Shown here: positions 18,686 through 28,054 of the stretch, in pieces
Position numbering within the stretch: position 1 is the stretch's first letter
Layout of the letters: each line of letters begins with the position of its first letter
Origin: Sulfurovum sp. UBA12169
GTDB lineage: Bacteria > Campylobacterota > Campylobacteria > Campylobacterales > Sulfurovaceae
NCBI GenBank assembly: GCA_002742845.1
Contig: DLUH01000005.1
Coordinates: forward strand, 806,553 to 870,552
Length of the DNA: 64,000 bases
Direction: 5' to 3'
The notes under the pieces: generated by a model
Databases searched by the model: none
What the model was told of the DNA's origin: nothing
The model's input: only the letters and a program-made list of their open reading frames with translations
Position numbers and translations under genes: made by a program

Positions 18686-19618
18686 TTGAAAAAAATGATG
18701 TCACCCCAAAAACGTGCAACTGTTATATCAAGCAGTGTGGCAATTGTTTTGGTAGCGGTGAAGTTAGCCATAGGAATTGTCAGCGGTTCCGTGGCTGTTT
18801 TGGCATCGGCTATAGATTCTCTTTTGGATACGGCAGTTTCGCTTTTTAATTTTTTTGCAATTAAAAAATCAGAAGAACATCCCAATGGAGAGTACCAGTA
18901 CGGAAAAGGAAAAGTACAGGCTATTGCAGCAGTCATAGAAGGCACACTCATTACTGTGTCGGGGCTTTACATAATCTATGAAGCAATTAAAAAAATGATG
19001 TATCAGACAACTACTGTTTTGTTGATGCCTTCGATAGCCGCAATGGTTTTTTCTATCCTGGCCACCTATTTTTTGGTGCAGTATTTGTTAAGAGTGGCTG
19101 AGCAAACCGGCAGTGTGGTTATTAAAGCAGATGCACTGCATTACAAAACAGATCTTTGGAGCAACGCAGCAGTGCTTCTTGCGTTGGGTATAGTCTATAT
19201 GACAGGTTTTGACGGTGCGGATGCATTGTTTGGTTTGGGAATAGGTTTGTACATTATTTATTCGGCGTATGAGATTATCGTTGAAGGCATAGGTATTTTG
19301 CTGGACCGTGCACTTGAAAACGATACATTGATCAAAATAGAAGAAATACTTTCAAAACATTCCGAGATAAACGGCTACCATTGGTTGAGGACCCGTACGG
19401 ACGGCAGTACTAATTTTGTAGAGTTTCACATGGTGCTCCGGCCCAATATGCTATTGCTTGAAGCTCATCGTATCGCAGATCAGGTAGAAGAAAAAATTAT
19501 GGCACTTGATTCGAAAAAAAAATGGGTAATTACCCCTCATTTTGATCCTTATGATGATGAAGAGGTTAATAAGGCTTTGTTGTACGGCAGGCCTTTTATG
19601 GAGTTAAAGCAATCATGA
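18686..19618 (+). CDS. Cation diffusion facilitator (FieF-like efflux)
   Basis: Inner-membrane divalent cation/proton antiporter of 310 residues with six predicted helices. The transport-site pairs are visible: Asp-x3-Asp in AIDSLLDTAV (helix II) and His-x3-Asp in ADALHYKTDLWSN (helix V), followed by a cytoplasmic C-terminal domain with the histidines HWLRTRTDG and VEFHM. This site layout fits Zn/Fe/Cd exporters such as FieF; the metal is not decidable here. The start is probably TTG 18686 (AAGGAA 5 bases upstream); ATG 18695 is the alternative. It overlaps hemD by 4 bases (ATGA). Confidence 0.9.
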   Translation: MKKMMSPQKRATVISSSVAIVLVAVKLAIGIVSGSVAVLASAIDSLLDTAVSLFNFFAIKKSEEHPNGEYQYGKGKVQAIAAVIEGTLITVSGLYIIYEAIKKMMYQTTTVLLMPSIAAMVFSILATYFLVQYLLRVAEQTGSVVIKADALHYKTDLWSNAAVLLALGIVYMTGFDGADALFGLGIGLYIIYSAYEIIVEGIGILLDRALENDTLIKIEEILSKHSEINGYHWLRTRTDGSTNFVEFHMVLRPNMLLLEAHRIADQVEEKIMALDSKKKWVITPHFDPYDDEEVNKALLYGRPFMELKQS

Positions 19619-20283
19619 GACCTATTTATCTTCTCTCTCCCTCCGTCAAAGAAGGGGTAAATGCTTTGCCTGTGATTGCATTTTCATTGGTTGCCCAAAA
19701 AATTGATTTTGATGAGTGTGACACTTTGGTGTTTACTTCAAAGCAGGCCGTTGTGTCTGCGGACATGATAGACAAAAGATGGAAAGAGTATCCCTGTATA
19801 GCTATTGGTCCGGCTACAGCAAAGCAGATAAGGCAATTGGGAGGAGAGGTAATTTATGAGCCAAAAAATTTTTACGGCGAAGTGCTTGCTTTGGATATTG
19901 CCGCTTTTTTTAAGGAAAGAAAACTTCTTTATCTCAGACCAAAAGAGATTTCGTTTGACAGCAAGAGTTTCTTGGAAAAAAAAAGGATAATTTTAGAAGA
20001 ACAAATTATCTATGAAACCTCTTGTGTAAAATACGATAAAGAAAAAGCACCCCCTCAAGATGCGATCATTATTTTTACCTCCCCTTCCTCGGTGGCATGC
20101 TTTTTAAAAAGTTTTGAATGGAATCCAGGCTATACCGCAGTGGTGATAGGAGAGGCTACGCTTAAGCATTTACCTGAGAATGCGAAGTGTGCGGTTGCAG
20201 AGGAACCCTTGATAGATGCCTGCATTAAAAAAGCAAAAGAATTGCAAAATCATAACATTAAACCTGCCTCTAACTCCAAATAG
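19615..20283 (+). CDS. hemD: Uroporphyrinogen-III synthase
   Basis: Cyclises hydroxymethylbilane to uroporphyrinogen III, the branch point of haem and sirohaem synthesis. The 222-residue protein shows the two-lobed HemD pattern: LVFTSKQAV, AIGPATAKQIRQLGGEV and LYLRPKE in the first part, YETSCV, IIFTSPSSVACFL and AVVIGEATLKHL in the second. Sequence conservation in this family is low, but these motifs are in the right order. It is translationally coupled to the cation efflux gene. Other haem genes are not adjacent (hemJ lies 37 kb on). Confidence 0.88.
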   Translation: MRPIYLLSPSVKEGVNALPVIAFSLVAQKIDFDECDTLVFTSKQAVVSADMIDKRWKEYPCIAIGPATAKQIRQLGGEVIYEPKNFYGEVLALDIAAFFKERKLLYLRPKEISFDSKSFLEKKRIILEEQIIYETSCVKYDKEKAPPQDAIIIFTSPSSVACFLKSFEWNPGYTAVVIGEATLKHLPENAKCAVAEEPLIDACIKKAKELQNHNIKPASNSK

Positions 20284-20285
20284 GT

Positions 20286-20291
20286 TATAAT
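20286..20291 (+). promoter_or_regulatory. -10 box of the 6S-like RNA
   Basis: A perfect TATAAT overlapping the end of the hemD region (hemD stop at 20283). Transcription would begin about 20297-20299, exactly at the 5' arm of the stem of the RNA below. Confidence 0.65.
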
Positions 20292-20297
20292 TAAATA

Positions 20298-20488
20298 ACC
20301 TGGGTGGTGCGACAACTGTATTTGGGGTCCAACATATATGTTTGGTGGGATACGTAGCAGATCGGTGTGCGGATGGTTTCGTTTGAGCACGGCTTAAAGC
20401 CTGCGAGAAATTGTCCCCTAAAGAGATGCTCTCTCCCGCATCGTTGGCTAATTAGGGCCGACTTGAAGCAGAACGCCTACCCGGGGGC
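20298..20488 (+). ncRNA. ssrS: Candidate 6S RNA
   Basis: An apparent 190-nt structured RNA in a 366-bp gap. The ends pair: bases 20299-20311 (CCUGGGUGGUGCG) match 20474-20485 (CGCCUACCCGGG) as 12 pairs with one bulged U at 20308. Further in, 20329-20333 CCAAC can pair with GUUGG near 20442-20446, so it folds as one long irregular rod with internal loops. Size, rod fold, own TATAAT promoter and position before purD fit 6S RNA, which mimics an open promoter and binds RNA polymerase; I recall the same location in Helicobacter (not checked). There is no U-rich terminator after the 3' arm, so the 3' end is probably processed. It is not tmRNA (no T-arm or tag frame) or SRP RNA. Confidence 0.6.
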
Positions 20489-20622
20489 TAATAAGTCATA
20501 TTTGTTTGCTCATACAAGGATTTTCTTGAAAATTGAAACAGAGAGTTGTCTGTACTGAATTTTGATGAAACCTCTTGGCAACAAACATATCAGTTACTTC
20601 AAGTTTGAGACAATGAGATAAT

Positions 20623-20628
20623 TACAAT
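20623..20628 (+). promoter_or_regulatory. Probable -10 box of purD
   Basis: TACAAT 22 bases before the purD ATG. A TTGAGA at 20605-20610 is too close (12-base spacer) to be its -35. The 110 bases between the RNA and this site show no other clear signal. Confidence 0.45.
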
Positions 20629-20649
20629 ACACCTTTTTTGGAGAAATAG

Positions 20650-21918
20650 ATGAATATATTAATCATAGGTTCTGGAGGTAGAGAATACTCTATCGGTTTG
20701 GCACTTAAAAAAGATAAAAATGTAGAGAAGATCTATTTTGCGCCAGGAAATGGAGCAACAGACGCATTGGGAGAGAATCTGGCCATAAGTGATTTTAATG
20801 CTTTGGCTGATTTTGCAGAAGCACGAGAGGTAACGCTAACTATTGTTGGTCCGGAATCACCGTTGGTGGAAGGCATTGTAGACATATTTAAAGCAAGAGG
20901 ATTAACAATATTTGGACCCACTGCGCAAGCGGCACAGCTGGAAGGGTCCAAGATTTTTATGAAAAATTTCTTGGCGCGACACAATATTCCCACTGCAAAA
21001 TATATTCAAACGGATTCTTTGGAGGAGGCTTATACCTTCATCAACACTCTTGATGCGCCTATTGTCGTCAAGGCCGATGGTCTTTGCGGCGGCAAAGGCG
21101 TAATTATTGCCCAAAGTCACGATGAAGCCAAAAAAGCGGCCGGTGAAATGCTCAGCGGCAATGCATTTGGCGATGCGGGAACAGCTATTGTCATAGAGGA
21201 ATTTCTTGACGGATACGAACTTTCTGTTTTTGCCATATGCGATGGGAAAGACTATGTGGTGCTTCCGGCTGCGCAAGATCATAAAAGATTGCTCAATGAA
21301 GACAAGGGACCTAATACGGGCGGGATGGGTGCCTATGCACCGACGCCATTGGTCAATGAAACTATCTATAAAAAATTAGATGAGCGCGTGATTAAACCTA
21401 CACTAAAAGGAATGGAAGAAGAAGGAATGCCTTTTACGGGAGTTCTTTTTATTGGTGTCATGGTGGTGAAGGGTGATCCGATTATCCTGGAGTATAACGT
21501 ACGTTTTGGTGATCCTGAGTGTGAAGAGTTGATGCCATTGCTTAAATCGCCTGCAAGTGAACTTTTTTATAAGGCAGCCACAGGTGATTTGAAAAATGCA
21601 AAAATCGAATTTCATGACAAGTATGCAGTAGGTGTCGTGATGGCAAGCAAAGATTATCCGTATAAAAATTCTGACCCCGCTGAGATTATTGTAGATGAGA
21701 TTCACCATGAAGAGCTAAAAGAAAACGCACACATTTCTTACGCGGGAGTAAGCCGCGGAGAAGATGGAAAGCTTTATGCAACCGGCGGTAGAGTTCTTGT
21801 GTGTGTAGGAGTCGGCAAAAGCATTAAAGAAGCACAAAGACGCGCTTATATGCTGGTGGGTCAGGTGCACTTTGCAGGCAAGCAGTGCCGTAGTGATATC
21901 GCTTATCAAGCACTTTAG
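20650..21918 (+). CDS. purD: Phosphoribosylamine-glycine ligase
   Basis: ATP-grasp enzyme joining phosphoribosylamine and glycine to give GAR, step two of purine synthesis. The 422 residues begin with the Rossmann-like N domain ([12 protein letters not shown]), then the ATP-grasp core with [16 protein letters not shown], the strongly diagnostic [20 protein letters not shown], and metal ligands in [10 protein letters not shown]. All are intact and length is typical. A GGAG site precedes the ATG. It begins a run of plus-strand genes reaching pnp. Confidence 0.97.
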   Translation: MNILIIGSGGREYSIGLALKKDKNVEKIYFAPGNGATDALGENLAISDFNALADFAEAREVTLTIVGPESPLVEGIVDIFKARGLTIFGPTAQAAQLEGSKIFMKNFLARHNIPTAKYIQTDSLEEAYTFINTLDAPIVVKADGLCGGKGVIIAQSHDEAKKAAGEMLSGNAFGDAGTAIVIEEFLDGYELSVFAICDGKDYVVLPAAQDHKRLLNEDKGPNTGGMGAYAPTPLVNETIYKKLDERVIKPTLKGMEEEGMPFTGVLFIGVMVVKGDPIILEYNVRFGDPECEELMPLLKSPASELFYKAATGDLKNAKIEFHDKYAVGVVMASKDYPYKNSDPAEIIVDEIHHEELKENAHISYAGVSRGEDGKLYATGGRVLVCVGVGKSIKEAQRRAYMLVGQVHFAGKQCRSDIAYQAL

Positions 21919-21929
21919 GCTGCCGGATA

Positions 21930-22385
21930 ATGTCTAGCTCTTTTTCTTTTCAGATTGCAACCATACCGAAACGAACTGTAGCATTTGTCATAGATGATAT
22001 TGTTGTTTCGATCTTCTTTGTAGTGATTTTTTATGATCAGATGATAATGCTTATGTCAGGAGTTTCCGCCCTTGATCAATCAACAGCAGAGGCAATGAAT
22101 GTTTTTGTTCAGGAAAATATTTTAGTTTTTTTTGTTATCAAAATACTTTATCATACTGTTTTGGTATGGCAAAGCGGCATGACACTGGGTAAATATGTAG
22201 TAAAAATAAAAGTCATTGATTATCAAACGGAACAGATTCCCTCTTTTGTGAAGGCATTTTTGCGTGCATTATTGAGGGTGCCTAGCGAACTTTTTTTTTA
22301 TGTCGGGTTTATGTTGGCATTTTTTACGCCGTTGAGGCAAACCTTTCATGACAAATTTTCAAACTGTGTAGTGATTGATGCCTAG
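21930..22385 (+). CDS. RDD-family membrane protein
   Basis: A 151-residue protein with the RDD layout: an N-terminal Arg (KRTVAFVIDD), two or three membrane helices, and the conserved GMTLGKYVVKIKVID after the second helix, then FLRALLRVPSEL. RDD proteins are small inner-membrane proteins; some act as Na+/H+ antiporters but most are uncharacterised. It is sandwiched between purD and lptD and overlaps lptD by 8 bases, so it may be envelope-related. The function is open. Confidence 0.8.
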   Translation: MSSSFSFQIATIPKRTVAFVIDDIVVSIFFVVIFYDQMIMLMSGVSALDQSTAEAMNVFVQENILVFFVIKILYHTVLVWQSGMTLGKYVVKIKVIDYQTEQIPSFVKAFLRALLRVPSELFFYVGFMLAFFTPLRQTFHDKFSNCVVIDA

Positions 22386-24456
22386 ACTTCTTTTTCTTTT
22401 TTTTCTGACTGTATTTTTTGGGTCACAAAGTATCTGTGCAGAAGAGAAAAAAGGTAAAATAGAGGTTATTGCAAAGCATTTGCAGTCATCCAAAACGACA
22501 GTGAGGGCCATAGACGAGGTTATTGTGTACTATGAAGACTCTGTAATCAAAGCATCCAGCGCATTTTATGATAAACAAACAAAAAAACTTATCCTTGACG
22601 GGCAAGTGGAAATGATAGGATACGAGGGCACCAAGACGCAAACCAATCATCTTGAAATTCAAACAGATACCAAAGAAGTTCATTTTCAAACACTTTTTTT
22701 TGTCACGGAAAATGATATATGGCTATATGCAGACAAAGCAAGCAAAAAAGAAGGAAATTATACTTTGGGCCAAAGTATATTTTCTAGCTGTGACATGAAT
22801 GACCCTGTATGGAAAATGGTTTTTTCTCGCTCTTTGTATGACAGTGAGGCCAAATACATGAAGATATATGACGCAAAAGTCTATCTATGGGATATTCCTG
22901 TTTTTTATTCGCCTTATTTGGGTTTTTCGACCCACAAAGAGCGCAGTTCGGGATTGCTTTTTCCTCTTTTTGGCTATTCATCTGAAGAAGGATTTGTCTA
23001 CGAGCAGCCTATTTTTTGGGCTATTTCTTCCAGTATGGATTTTGAGATTAACCCTCAAATGCGAACCAATCGCAGCAAGGGAATTTACGGCACGTTAAGA
23101 TTTGCAGACAGCAACAACTCTTTTGGGCAATTAAGGACAGGTTATTTTAGAGATAATGATGAAAATCAGTTAGAGCATTATGGTGCAGAATTCCTTTATG
23201 ACTCCAGCAGTTTTTTTGATTCGAGTTTGCCGCAAGGGCTCAAAGACGGCCTGTATGTGAATGCGACTTATTTGAATGATATAGATTATTTGAACCTGCA
23301 AAAGACACATCTGGAGCATTTTGGTCTTTTGCCGCTGCAGGAATCGCGTTTGAATTATTTTTTATATAATGATGACCACTATGCGGGTATTAACGGAAAA
23401 TATTTTATAGACACCCGAAATGAAAGCAATGCAAATACCTTACAAGTACTTCCTTCTTTGCAATGGCATAAATATTTAAATCATTTCGTATGGAATAATC
23501 TTACCTATAGCGTCGATGCGCATATTAACCATTTTTATAGAAAAGAAGGGGTGACGCTGAAACAGGCAGAGACCAAAATGCCTTTAGAGTGGACCAATTC
23601 TTTTTTCGATGGATTTGTCAATCTTTCTTTAAGTGAAGAGTTCTATTACAGTAAATTCTTTTTTGGCAACGGAAGTTATGAATATGATAAATTTGAATAT
23701 TACAGCAATACACATAAAGTAAAATTTTTTAGTGATTTAACGAAATCCTATACAGATTTTATTCATGTCTTGCAGCCTTCTTTTGGTTATGTCAAGCCAG
23801 GAAACGAGCATCAAGATCCTACCTATTTTGAGTGGCTTACTGAAGCACAAAAGATGCTTTTTGAAGCGGACTTGCCTGAGGAATACTATGATTTGAGCTT
23901 AGGCCAATATTTTTATGATGCACAAATGAAGCTTATTTTTTTTCAGCGTCTGTCTCAAAAATATTATACCAACCGTGAATACAAGTTTGCAGACATATCC
24001 AATGAGATGCAGTACAATTGGAAGAATTGGCAATTTTATAATGATATAGTCTATTCTTATGAATTTAATAAAATACGAGAATCTTCGAGCCTCATTTTGA
24101 TGGCTGAAGATGAATACCATTTGAGCATTGGACACTCTTTTAGACAAAAACTGCCTGATGATATTATTGATATTGCTGTGGCAAATGATATTAATTTTGA
24201 TTTTAGATATGATATAAATAAAAGAGTGGCAGTGAACGGAGGAATCACCTACAATATAGACAATGCTTCCAATACACAGTGGAGGGCCGGAGCCAGCTAT
24301 AATAGGGATTGCTGGAATGTTGCTACATTTATAGGAGAGGAAGTTACGCCAAGACCGACAGGATACACTAAAGATAATATATTTTATGTTCAATTTAACT
24401 TCAAGCCGTTTGGCGGTATTGGATCAGGGGAATTGGAAAAGGAAAGGTTAAAGTAA
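22378..24456 (+). CDS. lptD: LPS-assembly outer-membrane protein LptD
   Basis: Outer-membrane beta-barrel that delivers lipopolysaccharide to the cell surface. The 692-residue protein (ATG 22378) has a signal peptide ending SICAEE, an N-terminal OstA/LptA-like beta-jellyroll (about 25-130: KIEVIAKHLQSSKTTVRA, LILDGQVEMIGYEG), then the large barrel with DVPVFYSPYLGF-like WDIPVFYSPYLGFS and many aromatic-rich strands. It has few cysteines (SSCDMNDPVW plus a late DCWN). Its start overlaps the RDD gene and its stop overlaps the J-domain gene, so translation is coupled throughout. Confidence 0.92.
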   Translation: MPRLLFLFFLTVFFGSQSICAEEKKGKIEVIAKHLQSSKTTVRAIDEVIVYYEDSVIKASSAFYDKQTKKLILDGQVEMIGYEGTKTQTNHLEIQTDTKEVHFQTLFFVTENDIWLYADKASKKEGNYTLGQSIFSSCDMNDPVWKMVFSRSLYDSEAKYMKIYDAKVYLWDIPVFYSPYLGFSTHKERSSGLLFPLFGYSSEEGFVYEQPIFWAISSSMDFEINPQMRTNRSKGIYGTLRFADSNNSFGQLRTGYFRDNDENQLEHYGAEFLYDSSSFFDSSLPQGLKDGLYVNATYLNDIDYLNLQKTHLEHFGLLPLQESRLNYFLYNDDHYAGINGKYFIDTRNESNANTLQVLPSLQWHKYLNHFVWNNLTYSVDAHINHFYRKEGVTLKQAETKMPLEWTNSFFDGFVNLSLSEEFYYSKFFFGNGSYEYDKFEYYSNTHKVKFFSDLTKSYTDFIHVLQPSFGYVKPGNEHQDPTYFEWLTEAQKMLFEADLPEEYYDLSLGQYFYDAQMKLIFFQRLSQKYYTNREYKFADISNEMQYNWKNWQFYNDIVYSYEFNKIRESSSLILMAEDEYHLSIGHSFRQKLPDDIIDIAVANDINFDFRYDINKRVAVNGGITYNIDNASNTQWRAGASYNRDCWNVATFIGEEVTPRPTGYTKDNIFYVQFNFKPFGGIGSGELEKERLK

Positions 24457-24725
24457 TGCATGGACCGGCCAAAGAGCTCAACAGAGCTTTGGAAATTTTA
24501 GAATTGCCCGCATTTATTACTAAAGAGGATATCAAAAAACAGTATCGTTTTCTTGCCAAAAAACATCATCCGGACTTGGGCGGCGAGGCTCAAAAAATGG
24601 AAGAAATTAATTATGCTTATAAACTTTTGATGAAGTATATAGAAGAGTTTCGTTATACTTTTGATGAAAACGAAATCAACAGACAGTACCCGGGGGCGGA
24701 TTATGTTCAGCGATTTAGGGTTTAG
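24456..24725 (+). CDS. Minimal J-domain protein
   Basis: An 89-residue protein that is little more than a J domain: LEILELPAFITKEDIKKQYR, the catalytic HPD tripeptide in KKHHPDLGG, and EINYAYKLLMKY. The HPD loop stimulates ATP hydrolysis by DnaK, so it should recruit DnaK to some target. It lacks the Gly/Phe region, zinc finger and client-binding domains of DnaJ (encoded separately at 35646). It begins at the lptD stop (TAATG) and overlaps the phosphoribosyltransferase gene by 23 bases. The target is unknown. Confidence 0.85.
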   Translation: MHGPAKELNRALEILELPAFITKEDIKKQYRFLAKKHHPDLGGEAQKMEEINYAYKLLMKYIEEFRYTFDENEINRQYPGADYVQRFRV

Positions 24726-25419
24726 TTATCATTTTGAAGACCGCCAAGATGCAGCCGAAAAACTCATCGAAACGCTTCCGCTTGAGATTTTGCAAAAAAA
24801 TGAAGCGGTGATTATTAGCGTGAGCGAGGGGGGTGTTTATTTTGCCGACCAGATAGCAAAAGCTGCTCATGCCCCAATGGATATATTGCTTACAGCGCCT
24901 ATTTTGGCATCCAACAATCCTGAAATAGCTATCGCTATGGTTTCGGAAACAGAAGAAGTGGTTATGCACAGAGCATTGATTGAAGCTTTTGAGATCAATG
25001 AAGACTATGTATACAGCGAAGCAAAACGTAAATACGAAGAAGAGGTATTAGGTTATATATATAAGTATCGTCAAGGCGCAGGGCTGATTTCTTTGAAAGA
25101 CAAGTATGTGGTACTGGTTGATGAATGTATTGAAACAGGACTTACGATGATGGTTGCACTCAAATCAGTGATCGCGCAAGAGGCAAAAAATATCTATATT
25201 GCGGCACCGGTGTTAGATAAAACAGTTTATCAAAATTTGCTTTCTGTGTGTGATGGTGTATTTTGCCCTTGCAAAATACAAGATTATATTTCAATAGAAT
25301 ATTACTTTAAAGTGTTTGAAAAATCTAGCTTTGAGGAAATTTCTAAAACAGTAAAATCCTACGAAAAATTAGTGGCGCGGGATGGAAAAATTAAAAAGGA
25401 TATAAGAACATATGAATAA
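24703..25419 (+). CDS. Phosphoribosyltransferase-family protein
   Basis: A 238-residue protein starting at ATG 24703 (MFSDLGFSYHFEDRQDAA), which matches the start of a family of type I phosphoribosyltransferase-like proteins with FEDR-DAA-LI. The PRPP-binding loop is VVLVDECIETGLTMMVAL, with an acidic pair but Glu-Cys-Ile in place of the usual Asp-Asp; SVSEGGVYFADQIA is the first loop. The substrate is not known; nucleobase salvage or a regulatory role is possible. A longer start at 24661 is unlikely. It overlaps pnp by 8 bases. Confidence 0.75.
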   Translation: MFSDLGFSYHFEDRQDAAEKLIETLPLEILQKNEAVIISVSEGGVYFADQIAKAAHAPMDILLTAPILASNNPEIAIAMVSETEEVVMHRALIEAFEINEDYVYSEAKRKYEEEVLGYIYKYRQGAGLISLKDKYVVLVDECIETGLTMMVALKSVIAQEAKNIYIAAPVLDKTVYQNLLSVCDGVFCPCKIQDYISIEYYFKVFEKSSFEEISKTVKSYEKLVARDGKIKKDIRTYE

Positions 25420-27547
25420 CGAAAAAATTGTAGATCTGGAAATGAATTATCTTGAAGAAAAGTATGAGTTTGACAAGGTAGCAAAACAAGCCAGCGGCGC
25501 TGTAATGTATAGACAGGGCAAAGCCGTATTGATCGCTGCGGTTGCGATTGATGAGAAAAGCGGAGAGGAAGATTTTTTGCCGCTTACGGTTCAGTATTTG
25601 GAAAAGTCATACGCTGCAGCAAAAATTCCAGGAGGATTTATCAAAAGAGAAACCAAACCGGGAGATTTTGAAACATTGACTTCACGTATCGTTGATCGTT
25701 CTCTGCGCCCTTTGTTCCCTGATGGCTTTCACTATCCGGTTACGATAACCGTCATGGTGGTAAGCAGTGATTCTGAAGTGGATATGCAAATAGCCGCACT
25801 GCATGCAGCCAATGCGGCACTTTTGGTCTCGGATGTTCCGGTTAGTCAAAGTATTGCAGCGGTAAGGGTGGGCAAAGTGGAGGAAACAATAGTAATCAAT
25901 CCTGCATTAGGCCAACAGACAAAAACGGTGCTCGATCTTCTTGTGGTCGGCTCCGGCAAAGATGTCCTGATGATAGAGATGAGAACTTTGCCCTCCAAAA
26001 AAGATCAAGTGCAGCACTGCAATGAACTTAATGAAGAGGCATTGGTGGAAGTGATTGCTCTTGCCAGTGAGCACATAGCGCAAGCATCAAAAACTTATAT
26101 GGAAGCTTTTAGGCCATTTGTCAAGCAACCTTTAGATCTTCCGCTCAGTGAAGAAAAAATTAATGACGAGCTTTATGGCTACATCGAAAAAAACTATGCC
26201 CAAGAGATAGAAAAAGCCATTTCGCATATGGCAAAAAGTGAACGCTCTACTGAACTCAAAAAAGTTCGTTCAACTATTTTAGAGGCACTCGAAGAGGCAG
26301 GGAAAGAAGCAGACAAAGAACTTGTTTCAAAAGTGCTTGAGCGTTACAAAAGAAGTGTTGTGAGATCAATGATTCTCGACAAAAATATAAGGGCAGACGG
26401 GCGGACTTTGGACGAAATTAGAGCCATAAGCATTGAAACGAATATTCTGCCTTCTGTGCACGGTTCGTGTCTTTTTACGCGCGGACAAACGCAGGCGTTA
26501 GTGACCGCAACGTTGGGTGACAAAAAAGATGCGCAGATGTATGAACTTATCACAGATAAAACAAGCCAGTTAGAAAACTTTATGGTGCATTACAATTTTC
26601 CGGGCTTTTGCGTAGGTGAAACTAAACCGATCGGAGCTCCGGGAAGAAGAGAATTGGGTCATGGAAATCTTGGAAAAAGAGCATTGGAGCCGGCCGTTGA
26701 TATGCATTACGATGGAACAATTCGTCTTGTTTCAGAAATTTTGGAGAGTAATGGCTCTTCGTCCATGGCGACAATTTGCGGAGGAAGCTTGGCATTAAGA
26801 GGAGCAAAGGTAGAGATGGTTGATCTGGTGGCAGGCATTGCTATGGGGCTTGTAAGAGAGGAGAGCAGATATGCCGTGCTTTCAGATATTATGGGGCTTG
26901 AAGATCATGACGGCGATATGGATTTTAAAGTAGCCGGAACCAAAAAAGGGATTACGGCCCTTCAAATGGATATCAAGCTGGGGGGCATTGATCTGGATGT
27001 CCTCAAAACGGCACTCAAGCAGGCATCCAAAGGCAAAAATCATATAATTGGGCTGATGGAAGAAGCTGAACAGCACATCATATCAAGCGGTGCGCTCCCA
27101 AGCGTTGAGCAGTTTAGTGTTCATCCGGGCAAAATAGTAGATATTATAGGCAAAGCGGGAGCTACAATACGGGAAATTATTGAAAGGTTTGAAGTTACAG
27201 TTGACTTGGATCGCGATGCGGGCGGAGTCAAAGTTTCAGGAGAAGATAAAGAAAAAGTAAAAGCGGCCAAAGCGCATATTGAAACCATTGCTTCTGCTCC
27301 TGCAAGAAAGCAAATAGAATATAAAGTGGGAGAAAGCTACAGGGGCAAAGTAAAAAAGGTAGTGGATTTTGGTCTTTTTGTAGAAATGCCGGATGGATTT
27401 GATGCACTGCTTCATATCTCAAAGGTTGCAAAGGAGCATGTCAATAATCTTTCTGAACGCTACCGCGAGGGTGAAGAGATCACTGTTATAGTTATGGAGC
27501 AAAAGGGCAAAAAGGTGGAGTTGGCAACACCGGAATTTTTAGCATAA
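25412..27547 (+). CDS. pnp: Polyribonucleotide nucleotidyltransferase
   Basis: Phosphorolytic 3'-5' exoribonuclease and RNA degradation enzyme. The 711 residues hold two RNase PH domains (FLPLTVQYLEKSYAAAKIPGGF with TSRIVDRSLRPLFP; then SCLFTRGQTQALVTATLG, NFPGFCVGETKPIGAPGRRELGHG), an all-helical linker, a KH domain (IVDIIGKAGATIREI) and a C-terminal S1 domain (GKVKKVVDFGLFVEM, DALLHISKVA). Catalytic Asp residues lie in DHDGDMDFKVAGT. It ends the operon from purD or lptD. Confidence 0.97.
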   Translation: MNNEKIVDLEMNYLEEKYEFDKVAKQASGAVMYRQGKAVLIAAVAIDEKSGEEDFLPLTVQYLEKSYAAAKIPGGFIKRETKPGDFETLTSRIVDRSLRPLFPDGFHYPVTITVMVVSSDSEVDMQIAALHAANAALLVSDVPVSQSIAAVRVGKVEETIVINPALGQQTKTVLDLLVVGSGKDVLMIEMRTLPSKKDQVQHCNELNEEALVEVIALASEHIAQASKTYMEAFRPFVKQPLDLPLSEEKINDELYGYIEKNYAQEIEKAISHMAKSERSTELKKVRSTILEALEEAGKEADKELVSKVLERYKRSVVRSMILDKNIRADGRTLDEIRAISIETNILPSVHGSCLFTRGQTQALVTATLGDKKDAQMYELITDKTSQLENFMVHYNFPGFCVGETKPIGAPGRRELGHGNLGKRALEPAVDMHYDGTIRLVSEILESNGSSSMATICGGSLALRGAKVEMVDLVAGIAMGLVREESRYAVLSDIMGLEDHDGDMDFKVAGTKKGITALQMDIKLGGIDLDVLKTALKQASKGKNHIIGLMEEAEQHIISSGALPSVEQFSVHPGKIVDIIGKAGATIREIIERFEVTVDLDRDAGGVKVSGEDKEKVKAAKAHIETIASAPARKQIEYKVGESYRGKVKKVVDFGLFVEMPDGFDALLHISKVAKEHVNNLSERYREGEEITVIVMEQKGKKVELATPEFLA

Positions 27548-27564
27548 ATTTAATTTAATTTTGC

Positions 27565-27570
27565 TATAAT
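27565..27570 (+). promoter_or_regulatory. -10 box of atpE
   Basis: TATAAT in the context GCTATAATTTCGCC, the typical strong lineage promoter. It gives a leader of about 95 bases before the atpE ATG. Confidence 0.7.
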
Positions 27571-27671
27571 TTCGCCGTTGATACAAAGTGACAAGTAGGG
27601 ATACGCAAGCCGAACAGACTTTGAAAGACAGTCTAAAGAGACTTAAAACCTATTTAATTGAAGGAATAAAT

Positions 27672-27977
27672 ATGAAAAAGTTTTTCTTACTTTTCTTGGC
27701 ACTCGGTGCTGCTGCATTTGCAGGCGAAGGTGAATCTATGGTACAAGCATACTCAGTAGTTGCTGCTGGTGTTGGTCTTGGTCTTGCTGCTCTTGGCGGT
27801 GCTATTGGCATGGGTAATACTGCTGCTGCAACAATTGCAGGTACTGCTAGAAACCCTGGTCTTGGCGGTAAATTGATGACAACAATGTTTATTGCATTGG
27901 CGATGATCGAAGCACAAGTTATCTATACTCTTGTTATCGCTCTTATCGCACTTTATGCTAACCCATTTATCGGTTAA
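27672..27977 (+). CDS. atpE: F0F1 ATP synthase subunit c
   Basis: Proteolipid of the c-ring in the membrane rotor. From ATG 27672 (GAAGGAATAAAT site) the 101 residues contain a cleavable-looking N-terminal signal peptide (MKKFFLLFLALGAAAFAGEG), helix 1 with GVGLGLAALGGAIGMG, the polar loop ARNPGLGG, and helix 2 with the ion-binding Glu in MIEAQVIY. A signal peptide on subunit c is a feature I associate with this phylum. The rest of the ATP synthase genes are not here. The longer frame from 27588 covers the leader and is rejected. Confidence 0.93.
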   Translation: MKKFFLLFLALGAAAFAGEGESMVQAYSVVAAGVGLGLAALGGAIGMGNTAAATIAGTARNPGLGGKLMTTMFIALAMIEAQVIYTLVIALIALYANPFIG

Positions 27978-28026
27978 TCTAAATAAATATTAAGGTTGCG
28001 GCGGTATAATCCCGTCACAACTTTTT

Positions 28027-28045
28027 GATAGTTTACTAAACTATC
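28027..28045 (+). repeat. Palindrome between atpE and tRNA-Leu
   Basis: A perfect 9-bp inverted repeat around a single C (GATAGTTTA-C-TAAACTATC), 10 bases before the tRNA. T5 lies before it and not after, so it is not a standard plus-strand terminator. It could be an operator, or a weak hairpin ending atpE mRNA. Confidence 0.45.
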
Positions 28046-28054
28046 TAAGTCTAC

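Noticed and set aside
20298-20488. tmRNA, SRP RNA or RNase P RNA as identity of the structured RNA
   Set aside because: No tRNA-like CCA/T arm, no tag frame, no SRP GGAAG tetraloop block and no RNase P core motif.
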